This document shows positions 24,638 to 32,009 of a stretch of 36,083 nucleotides of DNA, piece by piece; within the stretch, counting starts at the first letter, position 1, and each line of letters starts with the position of its first letter. A program made the position numbers and the translations under genes. The notes below the pieces were generated by a model. It made no database searches and was not told the origin of the DNA. It saw only the letters and a program-made list of their open reading frames with translations. Source of the stretch: Bacteroidaceae bacterium (lineage in GTDB: Bacteria > Bacteroidota > Bacteroidia > Bacteroidales > Bacteroidaceae); the NCBI GenBank assembly GCA_017464345.1, contig JAFUAH010000016.1, forward strand, positions 1 through 36,083. The letters are read 5' to 3'.

Positions 24638-26497
24638 ATGAAAAGCCTACTTTTAGCAATGCTGTTAATGACAAGCCTGCCTCTTTCGGCCAAGCCGAAG
24701 GAGATGCATCTCAAGTGGATACATACGAGCGACGTACACGGGTCGCTGTTCGGCTACGACTACCTGCGCAAGCGTGAGGTGAGCGGTGGGCTTTCGGCCA
24801 TTTATGCCTATACGCAGGAACAGCGACGGCAGTTTGGCGACCGCCTTATCCTGACCGACGGTGGCGACTGCCTGCAGGGGCAGCCCACGGCTTACTACTA
24901 TAACTTTGTCGATACCCTCTCGCCGCACCTCGTGGCTGAGGCCATGAACATGATGGACTACGACTGCGGAGCCATGGGCAATCACGACATTGAGACGGGA
25001 CATGCCGTCTACGACCGCTGGGTCAGACAGTGCCATTTTCCGGTGCTCGGAGCCAATGTCATAGACACCTGGACAGGTAAGCCCTATCTGCAACCCTACC
25101 ATGTCATTGAGCGCTCAGACGTGAAGATTGTCGTCCTCGGAATGCTCACTCCCGGCATCCCCAATTGGCTGCCCGAACAGCTGTGGGCAGGCCTGCGCTT
25201 TGAGGAAATGGTCCGTTCCGCCCGCAAGTGGGTGAAAATCATTCAAGAGCGTGAGCAACCCGACCTGCTCGTCGGTCTCTTCCACAGTGGTTACGACGGT
25301 GGTATTGTGAACATCGGCGAGGACGGCGTGAGTGAGATTCACGAGAATGCAACCAAACTCGTGGCCGAACAGGTGGAGGGCTTCGACCTCATCTGCTATG
25401 GGCACGACCACCAGCCAGCCGTCAACCGTCTGAAGAATCCCCGTGGCGAGGAGGTCGTGGTGATGGGCCCCACCAGCCAGGGGCGTCGCATTGCCGAGGC
25501 TGACATCTATCTCACACTCGACAAGAAGGGCAGGGTAGCGGGTAAGCGCATTGAGGCGAGCACGCCATTTGTAAGTGGTGAGAAGAGAGAAGTGAGAAGT
25601 GAGAAGAGAAATGTATTAGATAATCAAGAAGCAGAACAAACCTCTTCTCACCTCTCACTTCTCACTTCTCACCAAGCCCCCCCCTCCACTCTCCACCAAT
25701 TCGAAGAGAACTTTTCCTCCCAGCGCCAGACGCTGAAGGAATGGGTCGACCAGCCCATCGGCACGCTGACCAAGCCCCTCTACGAGCGTGATGCCTTCTT
25801 CGGCCCGTCGGAGTTTATCGACCTCATCCATCAGATGCAGCTCGACCTGACGGGAGCCGACGTTTCGTTTGCCGCTCCCTTGTCCTTCGACTCTCGACTG
25901 CAGGCCGGCACCATCCGCGTCAGCGACATGTTTGCCCTCTACAAATATGAGAACTTCCTCTACACCATGCGCATGACGGGTCGCGAAATCAAAGGCTTCC
26001 TGGAGATGTCCTACGGCCTGTGGACCAACCAGATGACGGGCCCCGACGACCACATCATGCTCCTCGACAGCATCCTCGATAATGGTCGTCGGCAGGGCCT
26101 CAAGAACCTGTCCTACAACATGGACTCGGCCGCAGGCATCCTCTATGTGGTAGATGTGTCCAAGCCCGAGGGCGAGCGCATTGTCATCGAGTCGATGGCC
26201 GACGGCACACCCTTCGACCTCGACCGCGAGTACAAGGTGGCCATCAACAGTTATCGGGGCAACGGCGGCGGGGAACTTATCACGCGTGGGGCCGGCATTC
26301 CGCACGAGGAACTGAAAAGCCGCATCCTTGCGAGCACCGAACAAGACCTGCGCTTCTATCTCATGCAGCGCATCATCCAGCAGAAGACCATCACCCCAAA
26401 GAAACTCAATCACTGGCACTTTGTGCCCGAAGAGTGGGCTCCGGCCGCCATTGAGCGAGACCGCAAGATACTCTTCCCAAACAGCCGTTGGCAGTAG
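24638..26497 (+). CDS. Secreted UshA/CpdB-like 5'-nucleotidase / metallophosphatase
   Basis: 619 aa. It has a signal peptide (MKSLLLAMLLMTSLPLSA), then a calcineurin-like domain with metal ligands SDVHGS (D32, H34), DGGDCLQG (D74 region), GNHDIE (N115, H116, D117), LVGLFHSGYDGG and CYGHDHQP. The C-terminal 5'-nucleotidase domain includes DVSFAAPLSFDSRL and YKVAINSYRGNGGGE for substrate binding. It probably frees phosphate or nucleosides from extracellular nucleotides or cyclic nucleotides in the periplasm. Between the domains (about residues 314-350) is an in-frame insertion made of 7-bp repeats in inverted orientation (KREVRSEKRNVLD... SSHLSLLTSH). Last gene of the four-gene operon. Confidence 0.92.
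   Translation: MKSLLLAMLLMTSLPLSAKPKEMHLKWIHTSDVHGSLFGYDYLRKREVSGGLSAIYAYTQEQRRQFGDRLILTDGGDCLQGQPTAYYYNFVDTLSPHLVAEAMNMMDYDCGAMGNHDIETGHAVYDRWVRQCHFPVLGANVIDTWTGKPYLQPYHVIERSDVKIVVLGMLTPGIPNWLPEQLWAGLRFEEMVRSARKWVKIIQEREQPDLLVGLFHSGYDGGIVNIGEDGVSEIHENATKLVAEQVEGFDLICYGHDHQPAVNRLKNPRGEEVVVMGPTSQGRRIAEADIYLTLDKKGRVAGKRIEASTPFVSGEKREVRSEKRNVLDNQEAEQTSSHLSLLTSHQAPPSTLHQFEENFSSQRQTLKEWVDQPIGTLTKPLYERDAFFGPSEFIDLIHQMQLDLTGADVSFAAPLSFDSRLQAGTIRVSDMFALYKYENFLYTMRMTGREIKGFLEMSYGLWTNQMTGPDDHIMLLDSILDNGRRQGLKNLSYNMDSAAGILYVVDVSKPEGERIVIESMADGTPFDLDREYKVAINSYRGNGGGELITRGAGIPHEELKSRILASTEQDLRFYLMQRIIQQKTITPKKLNHWHFVPEEWAPAAIERDRKILFPNSRWQ
25578..25672. repeat. Heptamer inverted repeat inserted in the phosphatase gene
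   Basis: The left arm 25578-25608 (units AGAAGTG) and the right arm 25642-25672 (units CACTTCT) are 31 bases each and complementary at 29 positions, around a 33-base loop. The whole stretch is read through in frame. Confidence 0.9.
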
Positions 26498-26815
26498 AGC
26501 GGGAGAACTTCTTGAATTTCTAAAGCAGATATTATAATATAAGGAACGCGCACACGTACGTGCGTACGCGAACGTTGATAGGTCGGGCCGTCGTCCCGTA
26601 CAGGTTTCCCCTCCAAGCTGGGCAGGTTGGGGCCTAAAGCTGTACAGGTCGGCGGCCCGACCTGTGCGGGTCTGTTTCCCCCCCCCGGCAGGGGAGCCGT
26701 GTTGGGGGGGGCCAAAAGGCCTTCAGCATCCTACTATTTCGTCTTTTTTTGTCAAATATGTCCTGAAAAGGATAAGTTTTGTAGGGTGTAGAGGTGATAA
26801 TACGCGGATTTTGTG
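26498..26815. other. GC-rich gene-free region with hairpins and C/G runs
   Basis: No credible gene. It contains ACGTACGTGCGTACG near 26558, the word GTACAGGT or GCAGGT several times, a hairpin ACAGGTCGG-CGGC-CCGACCTGT (from about 26643), a run of nine C (26678-26686) and a run of eight G (26704-26711) that can pair with it. It lies downstream of the phosphatase gene and may terminate that operon. Confidence 0.55.
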
Positions 26816-26823
26816 TAACTTTG
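26816..26823 (+). promoter_or_regulatory. -7 box of the PCMD protein gene
   Basis: TAACTTTG fits TAnnTTTG and lies 32 bases before the ATG at 26856. A matching -33 box at the right distance is not clear. Confidence 0.5.
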
Positions 26824-26855
26824 TAGTCGATTTGTGAAAAAATAAATACGGAAAG

Positions 26856-27806
26856 ATGAAAACAAAAAGACTGATATGGATAGTCGCCATGGCCGTGATG
26901 ACGCTGGGCGCACAGGCTCAGGAAGAGCTGATGAAGTACGGCGACTTTGAGACCTGGGTGACACGCTCCATCAAGGAGAGTGCCATCATCGGCGGTAAGA
27001 CGAAGACGTTGGTGGAGGTGGGCCCGAACATGAAATATACGCCCAAAGTGTATAAGAATCAGGGCGGTTCGCCCTGGGCCACGAGCAACATTTATGCCCA
27101 CGTCAGCGGTATCTCGAAGACGAACACCAGCGTCTATCGCGATACGCACAACGGCGGTTCGTGTATCAAGTTGCGTACCCACGTGGAAGGCGTGAAGGTG
27201 CTGGGCGTGGTGAATATCCATGTGATTGCCGCTGGCTCTGTCTTCACGGGCGAGATGGTGGAACCCATCACCAGCAGCAGCAACCCCTTCCGCTACTTGA
27301 ACCTGGGTATCCCCTTCACCCGTCGGCCCAAGGGCGTGAAGTTCGACTACAAGGTCTTCCTGTCCGACTCCACCTGCACGCGCATGACGGGCTTTAGCCG
27401 CAAGAAGGAGATGCCCTATAAGGACTATCCCGACGTGCAGTGCGTGCTGCAGAAGCGCTGGGAAGACGAGGAGGGCAACATCCATGCACTGCGCGTGGGA
27501 ACGCTCATCCACCGCTTCACCTCTCCCACAAAGACATGGCAGGAGGGCCGTACCTTCGACATACACTATGGCGACATCACCGGACAGAGTTTCTATCGCA
27601 ACTATATGGGACTCATCACGGGCGATGCCACCATGTACGCCACCAACAGCAAAGGCAAGCAGGTGAAGATCATGGAGGAAGGATGGGCCGATGCCAATGA
27701 GACACCCACCCACCTGATACTGAAGTTCAACAGCAGTTGCTGCGGTGCCTACATCGGCAGCCCCGGCAATACGCTGTGGCTGGACAATGTGAAACTGGTG
27801 TACTGA
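26856..27806 (+). CDS. Secreted PCMD-domain protein
   Basis: 316 aa. A signal peptide (MKTKRLIWIVAMAVMTLGAQA, then QEE) is followed by a beta-rich region starting YGDFETWVTRS and ending GSPGNTLWLDNVKLVY, the form of the PCMD (putative carbohydrate metabolism domain) family of Bacteroidetes. Inner markers are VFTGEMVEPITSSSNPFRYLNLGIPF and PKGVKFDYKVFLSDST. The family is exported, probably binds glycans, and no enzyme activity is established. There is no N-terminal lipoprotein cysteine. Own promoter; a heptamer tract separates it from nspC. Confidence 0.85.
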   Translation: MKTKRLIWIVAMAVMTLGAQAQEELMKYGDFETWVTRSIKESAIIGGKTKTLVEVGPNMKYTPKVYKNQGGSPWATSNIYAHVSGISKTNTSVYRDTHNGGSCIKLRTHVEGVKVLGVVNIHVIAAGSVFTGEMVEPITSSSNPFRYLNLGIPFTRRPKGVKFDYKVFLSDSTCTRMTGFSRKKEMPYKDYPDVQCVLQKRWEDEEGNIHALRVGTLIHRFTSPTKTWQEGRTFDIHYGDITGQSFYRNYMGLITGDATMYATNSKGKQVKIMEEGWADANETPTHLILKFNSSCCGAYIGSPGNTLWLDNVKLVY

Positions 27807-27818
27807 TGGGGTGAATAA

Positions 27819-27842
27819 TTAAGAATTAAGAGTTAAGAATTG
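27819..27842 (+). repeat. TTAAGAA heptamer tract running into the nspC start codon
   Basis: TTAAGAA, TTAAGAG and TTAAGAA at 27819-27839; the TTG start codon of nspC (27840-27842) begins the next degenerate unit. Confidence 0.75.
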
Positions 27843-29047
27843 GAAATAAAAACACCATATTATCTGGTAGAGGAGAGGTTGCTCAGACGCAACCTCTCGC
27901 TCATTCGCGATGTGGCGGAGAAGAGTGGGGCAGAGGTGATACTGGCCTTCAAGGCCTTTGCGCTGTGGCGGACGTTCCCCATCTTCCGCGAGTACATCAG
28001 CCACACCACGGCCAGCAGTCCCTACGAGGCGCGGCTGGCCATGGAAGAGTTTGGCAGTCCGGCGCATACCTACAGCCCGGCATACACGGAGGAGGACATG
28101 CCCACCATCCTGCGCTGTAGCAGCCATGTCACGTTCAATAGTCTCAGCCAGTTGCGCCGCTTCCGTCCGATGGTGGAGGACTACAATCGCGAACATCCCG
28201 AGAAACCCGTTTCCTGTGGGCTGCGCGTGAATCCCGAATACAGCGAGATAGAGACCGAACTCTACAACCCTTGTGCCCCTGGCTCGCGCTTCGGTGTCCT
28301 CGCCGGCGACATTAATTCTTCACTCTTCACTCCATTCCCGACCGATGGTCGCCTACCCATAGCCTTTCACTCTTCACTTCCCATTGAGGGCTTCCATTGT
28401 CACAACCATTGCGAGAGCTCGGCAGAGGCGCTCCAACGCAGTCTGCAGCATCTGGAGGAGAAGTTCGGCCAGTGGTTGCCCAGGCTGAAGTGGCTGAACC
28501 TGGGCGGTGGCCATCTGATGACGCGCCAGGACTATAATGTCCCCCTGCTGATACAACTTATCCAGGATCTGCGCCGCCGCTATCCCAATCTCCGCATCAT
28601 ACTGGAGCCCGGCTCCGCCTTTGCCTGGCAGACGGGCCCCCTCGTATCCTCCGTGGTAGATATTGTGGAGAACCACGGCATACGCACTGCCATCCTCGAT
28701 GTCTCCTTCACCTGCCACATGCCCGACTGTCTGGAGATGCCCTATCAGCCCGTGGTACGCGGAGCGCAGATAGTAGAGGATTCGGAAAGTCACCTCTCAC
28801 CTCTCACCTCTACAGGTTGGGTGGCAACAGCTGTCTCTCGGGGGACGTCATGGGCACGTGGGACTTCGACCACGACCTGCAGGTGGGGGAGAAGGTCATC
28901 TTCGAGGATATGATACACTACACCACGGTGAAGACCACCATGTTCAACGGTATCCACCATCCGAGCATCGTCCTTCGCCACTGCGACGGCAGCATCGAGC
29001 TCCTCCGACAGTTCCGTTACGAAGACTATCGCGACCGAATGTGCTAA
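27840..29047 (+). CDS. nspC: Carboxynorspermidine decarboxylase, frame broken by a 7-bp repeat
   Basis: PLP-dependent fold III decarboxylase of polyamine synthesis. Landmarks are EVILAFKAFALW with lysine K38 for PLP, CGLRVNPEYSE, GFHCHNHCES, LNLGGGH, ILEPGSAFAW and, in another frame, LGGNSCLSGDVMG, FEDMIHYTTVKTTMFNG and FRYEDYRDRM. The first frame runs from TTG 27840 to 28913; the true C-terminus is in a shifted frame to 29047. The break is at TCACCTC x3 (28790-28810). One or four copies would restore a protein of about 400 aa that reads ESHLYRLGGNSC or longer. As written the conserved active-site cysteine region is lost. A second heptamer-bearing insertion lies at 28318-28378. The only upstream start is TTG. 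Confidence 0.88.
28318..28378 (+). repeat. Paired CTTCACT heptamers inside nspC
   Basis: CTTCACT occurs twice at 28318-28331 and as TTTCACT-CTTCACT at 28365-28378. They bracket residues between GSRFGV and EGFHCHNHC, a spacing that looks about 15 residues longer than I expect for the family. The frame is kept. Confidence 0.7.
28790..28812 (+). repeat. TCACCTC heptamer, three copies, at the nspC frameshift
   Basis: Copies lie at 28790, 28797 and 28804, followed by TACAGG. The downstream coding frame differs by +2 from the upstream frame, which one extra unit or two fewer units would correct. Confidence 0.92.
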
Positions 29048-29082
29048 TTTTTGCACTTTAAACGAAAAAAAAGGTGTAAAGT

Positions 29083-29113
29083 TTTGCAGGTTCGGAAAAA
29101 TGTTGTACCTTTG
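29083..29113 (+). promoter_or_regulatory. Promoter of the tRNA cluster
   Basis: TTTG (29083-29086), a 19-base spacer and TACCTTTG (29106-29113) match the Bacteroidetes consensus well, 33 bases before the first tRNA. Confidence 0.75.
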
Positions 29114-29146
29114 CACTCGCTGTTCGGAGGAACGGCTTGCAGAAAT

Positions 29147-29219
<73 letters not shown>

Positions 29220-29245
29220 CTTGCAAAGATTGAAAAACTAAAGAT

Positions 29246-29329
29246 GCCCAGGTGGCGGAATGGTAGACGCGCTCGTTTCAGGTGCGAGTGTTGAGAGACG
29301 TGCAGGTTCGAGTCCTGTTCTGGGCACCA
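29246..29329 (+). tRNA. tRNA-Leu (CAG)
   Basis: A class II tRNA with a long variable arm. Acceptor GCCCAGG/TCTGGGC, anticodon loop TTCAGGT, T loop TTCGAGT. CCA is encoded at 29327-29329. Confidence 0.95.
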
Positions 29330-29344
29330 TTAATAAAAACCGAT

Positions 29345-29425
29345 GGAGAGGTGGCGGAATGGTAGACGCGCTACTTTGAGGTGGTAGTGCCGCGAGGCGT
29401 GGGAGTTCGAGTCTCCTCCTCTTCA
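29345..29425 (+). tRNA. tRNA-Leu (GAG)
   Basis: A class II tRNA. Acceptor GGAGAGG/CCTCTTC, anticodon stem CTACT/GGTAG with loop TTGAGGT, T loop TTCGAGT, discriminator A. CCA is not encoded. Confidence 0.95.
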
Positions 29426-29452
29426 CATCAGTTTCGACATTTCGTTTCACTA

Positions 29453-30442
29453 TCAAATATTGGCATCCCCCGTAGAGGGGATTTTTTCGTATGGTGGAGT
29501 ATAGCTTTCTTGCTCCTTTCTCCATAGTTGCCAACTATTCCAAACATTGTGCCAAATGCTGTAGAAACCGCCAGCCAAGCTGGTGACAGGGTTCATGAAG
29601 GTGTAGCCCATCCAGATGGCAAAGACGGTATTCTTCTGTCCGAAGGCTTGGGCCGCACTGATGGCATCATCATATTTGCATCCCAGCCATCGTCCGATTC
29701 CAAATTGCAGGAAACATGCCAGCAGCGAAGCCAGTGCGATGCCCATCTGATAGATCCAGGGCAGATGAGTGTGTACGATGCTCTTCGTGGTCACGGCGAT
29801 GGCAAGCGAAAGGGATATGGCCCATAAATAAAAGGGAAGGTCTCGGCATTCCGCCAATCGTTCGGCGAGTCTAGAGGCATACCGCCGCGTGAGCATGGCC
29901 AAGAAAAACGGTCCCAAAAGCAGTGGAAAAACACGCCCGATGATGGAGAGAAACGAACGTACAAAGGAGTATTCGGGGTGGGGACGCATCAATGGGATAC
30001 AGGCCGGGACCACTAGTGCCACAGCCAGGTTGATGAGAATTGTATAGGCCATTAGCGATCCCGTATTTCCTCCTAGTTTGCGTGTGACCACGGCCGCCGC
30101 CGTGGCTGTAGGGCATATCATGCACAGCATGGCCCCTTCCAGTACAACGTGCCAGTTTTGCAAGGGCAGAGTGTGTAGCCATAGGGCTCCTAGTACGAAA
30201 CTGGCTATCTGCAATAGGAGCATCCAACCCTGCCAGGGTGATAGACGGAGGTCGCGGGGCCGCACCTTGCAGAAAGTGAGGAACAGCATCAGAAAGATAA
30301 GCGAGGGCTGGACGATGGCCAACATGTGGTTGGCTATCTGGTGGGTAGCGTCAAGTGCGGGTATGCTGACGTATAAAAAATAAGCCGCCACACCAGCCAG
30401 CATGGCAAGAGGGAGTGTCCAATTTTTTAGGAATACAATCAT
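29453..30442 (-). CDS. SBF (bile acid:Na+ symporter) family membrane transporter
   Basis: 329 aa, strongly hydrophobic, about nine or ten membrane spans. Family-like segments are MLCMICPTATAAAVVTRKLGGN, near the two-helix crossover, and AAQAFGQKNTVFAIWMG, matching the conserved pattern in SBF/BASS carriers. It probably exchanges or imports an organic anion with sodium; the substrate cannot be read from sequence. The minus -7 box TATCTTTG at 30451-30458 ends only 8 bases before the ATG, so the mRNA probably has almost no leader. The 3' coding end overlaps the tRNA terminator. Confidence 0.88.
   Translation of the reverse strand: MIVFLKNWTLPLAMLAGVAAYFLYVSIPALDATHQIANHMLAIVQPSLIFLMLFLTFCKVRPRDLRLSPWQGWMLLLQIASFVLGALWLHTLPLQNWHVVLEGAMLCMICPTATAAAVVTRKLGGNTGSLMAYTILINLAVALVVPACIPLMRPHPEYSFVRSFLSIIGRVFPLLLGPFFLAMLTRRYASRLAERLAECRDLPFYLWAISLSLAIAVTTKSIVHTHLPWIYQMGIALASLLACFLQFGIGRWLGCKYDDAISAAQAFGQKNTVFAIWMGYTFMNPVTSLAGGFYSIWHNVWNSWQLWRKEQESYTPPYEKIPSTGDANI
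29465..29487 (+). terminator. Terminator of the tRNA cluster, inside the SBF gene 3' end
   Basis: ATCCCC-CGTAGA-GGGGAT followed by TTTTT. It ends tRNA transcription while lying within the last codons of the convergent SBF transporter gene (stop at 29453). Confidence 0.8.
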
Positions 30443-30450
30443 AGTGGATG

Positions 30451-30458
30451 CAAAGATA
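30451..30458 (-). promoter_or_regulatory. -7 box of the SBF transporter gene
   Basis: TATCTTTG on the minus strand, 8 bases before the start codon. AT-rich heptamers occupy the adjacent -33 area (30461-30492). Confidence 0.7.
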
Positions 30459-30501
30459 GTAATTTTTAATTTCTAATGTTCAATTTTTAATTTATTATTC
30501 G

Positions 30502-30509
30502 TATCTTTG
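30502..30509 (+). promoter_or_regulatory. -7 box of the gene at 30553
   Basis: TATCTTTG, 43 bases before the ATG. The stretch between the two divergent -7 boxes is built of TTTTTAA/TTTCTAA-like heptamers. Confidence 0.7.
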
Positions 30510-30552
30510 CACTCACAAAAACGAATTAGAAACAACAGACAAATCCTATTGT

Positions 30553-31101
30553 ATGAACTTATACCTCCGATTCTTTAATGATGAGGTGCTGGTGGAGACT
30601 GCCGAGCAGGCCATAAACTTCCTGTCACAAATTCCAGAGATAAAGATTGACGACACATTATGTCGTGAGTTGACAAGTTATGCCGAAAGTGGCAATCCAT
30701 TTCCGAAACGCTTTAAAATCGGCCCCAAGGTATACTTTATTGTCATCAAGACCAATGCTGCCACGATGGAGGAGTTCAAAGCTTATGCTGGCAACGTTGC
30801 CAAGGAAGGTACACCAGAGTCACTGCCTCAGGAGAAGGCTGTGGCCCAGAGTGAATATTGTACTGAACAGCCTGGTTGGTATCAGGTGCTGATGAAGTTT
30901 AAGCGTGTACTCCCAGTGGAAGGTACAGGTAAATTCCGCTATGTAGATACGGATTTTGAGGTGAAGCTGAAGGCACATAGTGTGCAGGATTGCTATAATC
31001 GCGTGGTAGATCACCTACGTGCCCGTGCCGATGTAGACACGCGTAGTCAGTTTCCTTCCATTCGTGGACGTAATTTTCAGGCCGAGTATCTAGGACTTTG
31101 A
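30553..31101 (+). CDS. Conserved-looking hypothetical protein
   Basis: 182 aa, soluble, no signal peptide or membrane span. It begins MNLYLRFFNDEVLVETAEQA; other features are YESGNPFPKRFKIGPKVYFIVIKT-like basic and aromatic patches, a WYQVLMKFKRVLPVEGTGKFRYVDTDFEVKLKAHS segment that looks beta-rich, and DHLRARADVDTRSQFPS at the end. I do not recognise the family. It has its own promoter, normal codon use and a stop four bases before the convergent lysozyme gene, so it is very likely a real gene. Confidence 0.8.
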   Translation: MNLYLRFFNDEVLVETAEQAINFLSQIPEIKIDDTLCRELTSYAESGNPFPKRFKIGPKVYFIVIKTNAATMEEFKAYAGNVAKEGTPESLPQEKAVAQSEYCTEQPGWYQVLMKFKRVLPVEGTGKFRYVDTDFEVKLKAHSVQDCYNRVVDHLRARADVDTRSQFPSIRGRNFQAEYLGL

Positions 31102-31105
31102 TGGG

Positions 31106-31906
31106 CTATTTCTTTTTTATGAGAATGTCACGTAGACTATAGTTGTCCACAAAACAACTGCGGTCTACGGCTCCTTTTATCCCCTTTACACGTCCGCTTG
31201 CACTATATTGCCACATAGCAAAACGGGGAGTACCATTCAATTCAGGCATTTCCTCGCTGTACTTCGCAATCATGAAGAGATAGTCCTCAAAATATCCGGC
31301 GAGATAGTCATTGTAGAAATTCTGTCCGGTATAAATAATGGGACGGATGCCATAGTAGTTCTCCACGCCTTTCAAAAATTGTTTAAGGCGACTGCGCAGT
31401 TCGGCTGCAGACGTTCTACGCCCTTTCACCTCAACGTCTATCATTGGCACCAAATCGTGCTTTTTCAGGTCGGGGACGGCCGAGGTCATGTTTTGTAATT
31501 GTGCTAGCGGTGCAGCCGTGGGGCTGAAGAAATGGTAGCAGCCGACAGGTATGCCCACACGGTGAGCCTCACGTAAGTTCACTTGGAACTTGCTGTCTAC
31601 CAGTCCTGCATGTTCTGTAGCCTTGATGTAGACGTAGCTGACATCATGGTCTTCGGCTACGGCATCCCAGTTGATATGGTCCTGGTAGTGCGAAACGTCT
31701 ATGCCACGTTTGCCTGTGGTATGGCGCCGGCGGATGGTGACCTCGTGCTGTCGTACCAGTGGTGGGGCGGAAGGCAAAGGGGACATCTGCGCATCAGGCT
31801 CATGCAGAGAGGGCTGAAAGATGATACCCACGGTTCGCTTCTTTTCGGCCTGAACAGACAGCGTAAGTACTGTGAGGCATATGAGTATTAGGCTGATTCG
31901 ATGCAT
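31106..31906 (-). CDS. Secreted glycoside hydrolase family 25 lysozyme
   Basis: 266 aa from MHRISLILICLTVLTLSVQA, a signal peptide; a longer upstream reading has no such signal and is rejected. The GH25 domain has RGIDVSHYQDHINWDAV (catalytic-site Asp), YVYIKATEHAGLVDSKF, GCYHFFSP, the DxE motif in PMIDVEVKG and IIYTGQNFYND, and it ends FAMWQYSASGRVKGIKGAVDRSCF. It cleaves peptidoglycan between N-acetylmuramic acid and N-acetylglucosamine, in the envelope or outside the cell. It lies downstream of rng on the same strand but behind a hairpin at 31964-31996. Confidence 0.93.
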   Translation of the reverse strand: MHRISLILICLTVLTLSVQAEKKRTVGIIFQPSLHEPDAQMSPLPSAPPLVRQHEVTIRRRHTTGKRGIDVSHYQDHINWDAVAEDHDVSYVYIKATEHAGLVDSKFQVNLREAHRVGIPVGCYHFFSPTAAPLAQLQNMTSAVPDLKKHDLVPMIDVEVKGRRTSAAELRSRLKQFLKGVENYYGIRPIIYTGQNFYNDYLAGYFEDYLFMIAKYSEEMPELNGTPRFAMWQYSASGRVKGIKGAVDRSCFVDNYSLRDILIKKK

Positions 31907-31963
31907 TGCTCTTCGGGGGTTGTACTTCGGGGCTTTTCTTCGGGGACTGTTCTGAAAAGATAG

Positions 31964-31996
31964 GGCCTCCCTGCCCTGAAGAAGGGTGGGGAGGCC
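31964..31996 (-). terminator. Terminator of rng
   Basis: GGCCTCCC pairs with GGGAGGCC, with an inner CCCTT/AAGGG stem. It lies 14 bases after the rng stop on the minus strand; the tail CTATCTTTTC is only moderately T-rich. Confidence 0.65.
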
Positions 31997-32009
31997 GTTT
32001 AGTTGCACT

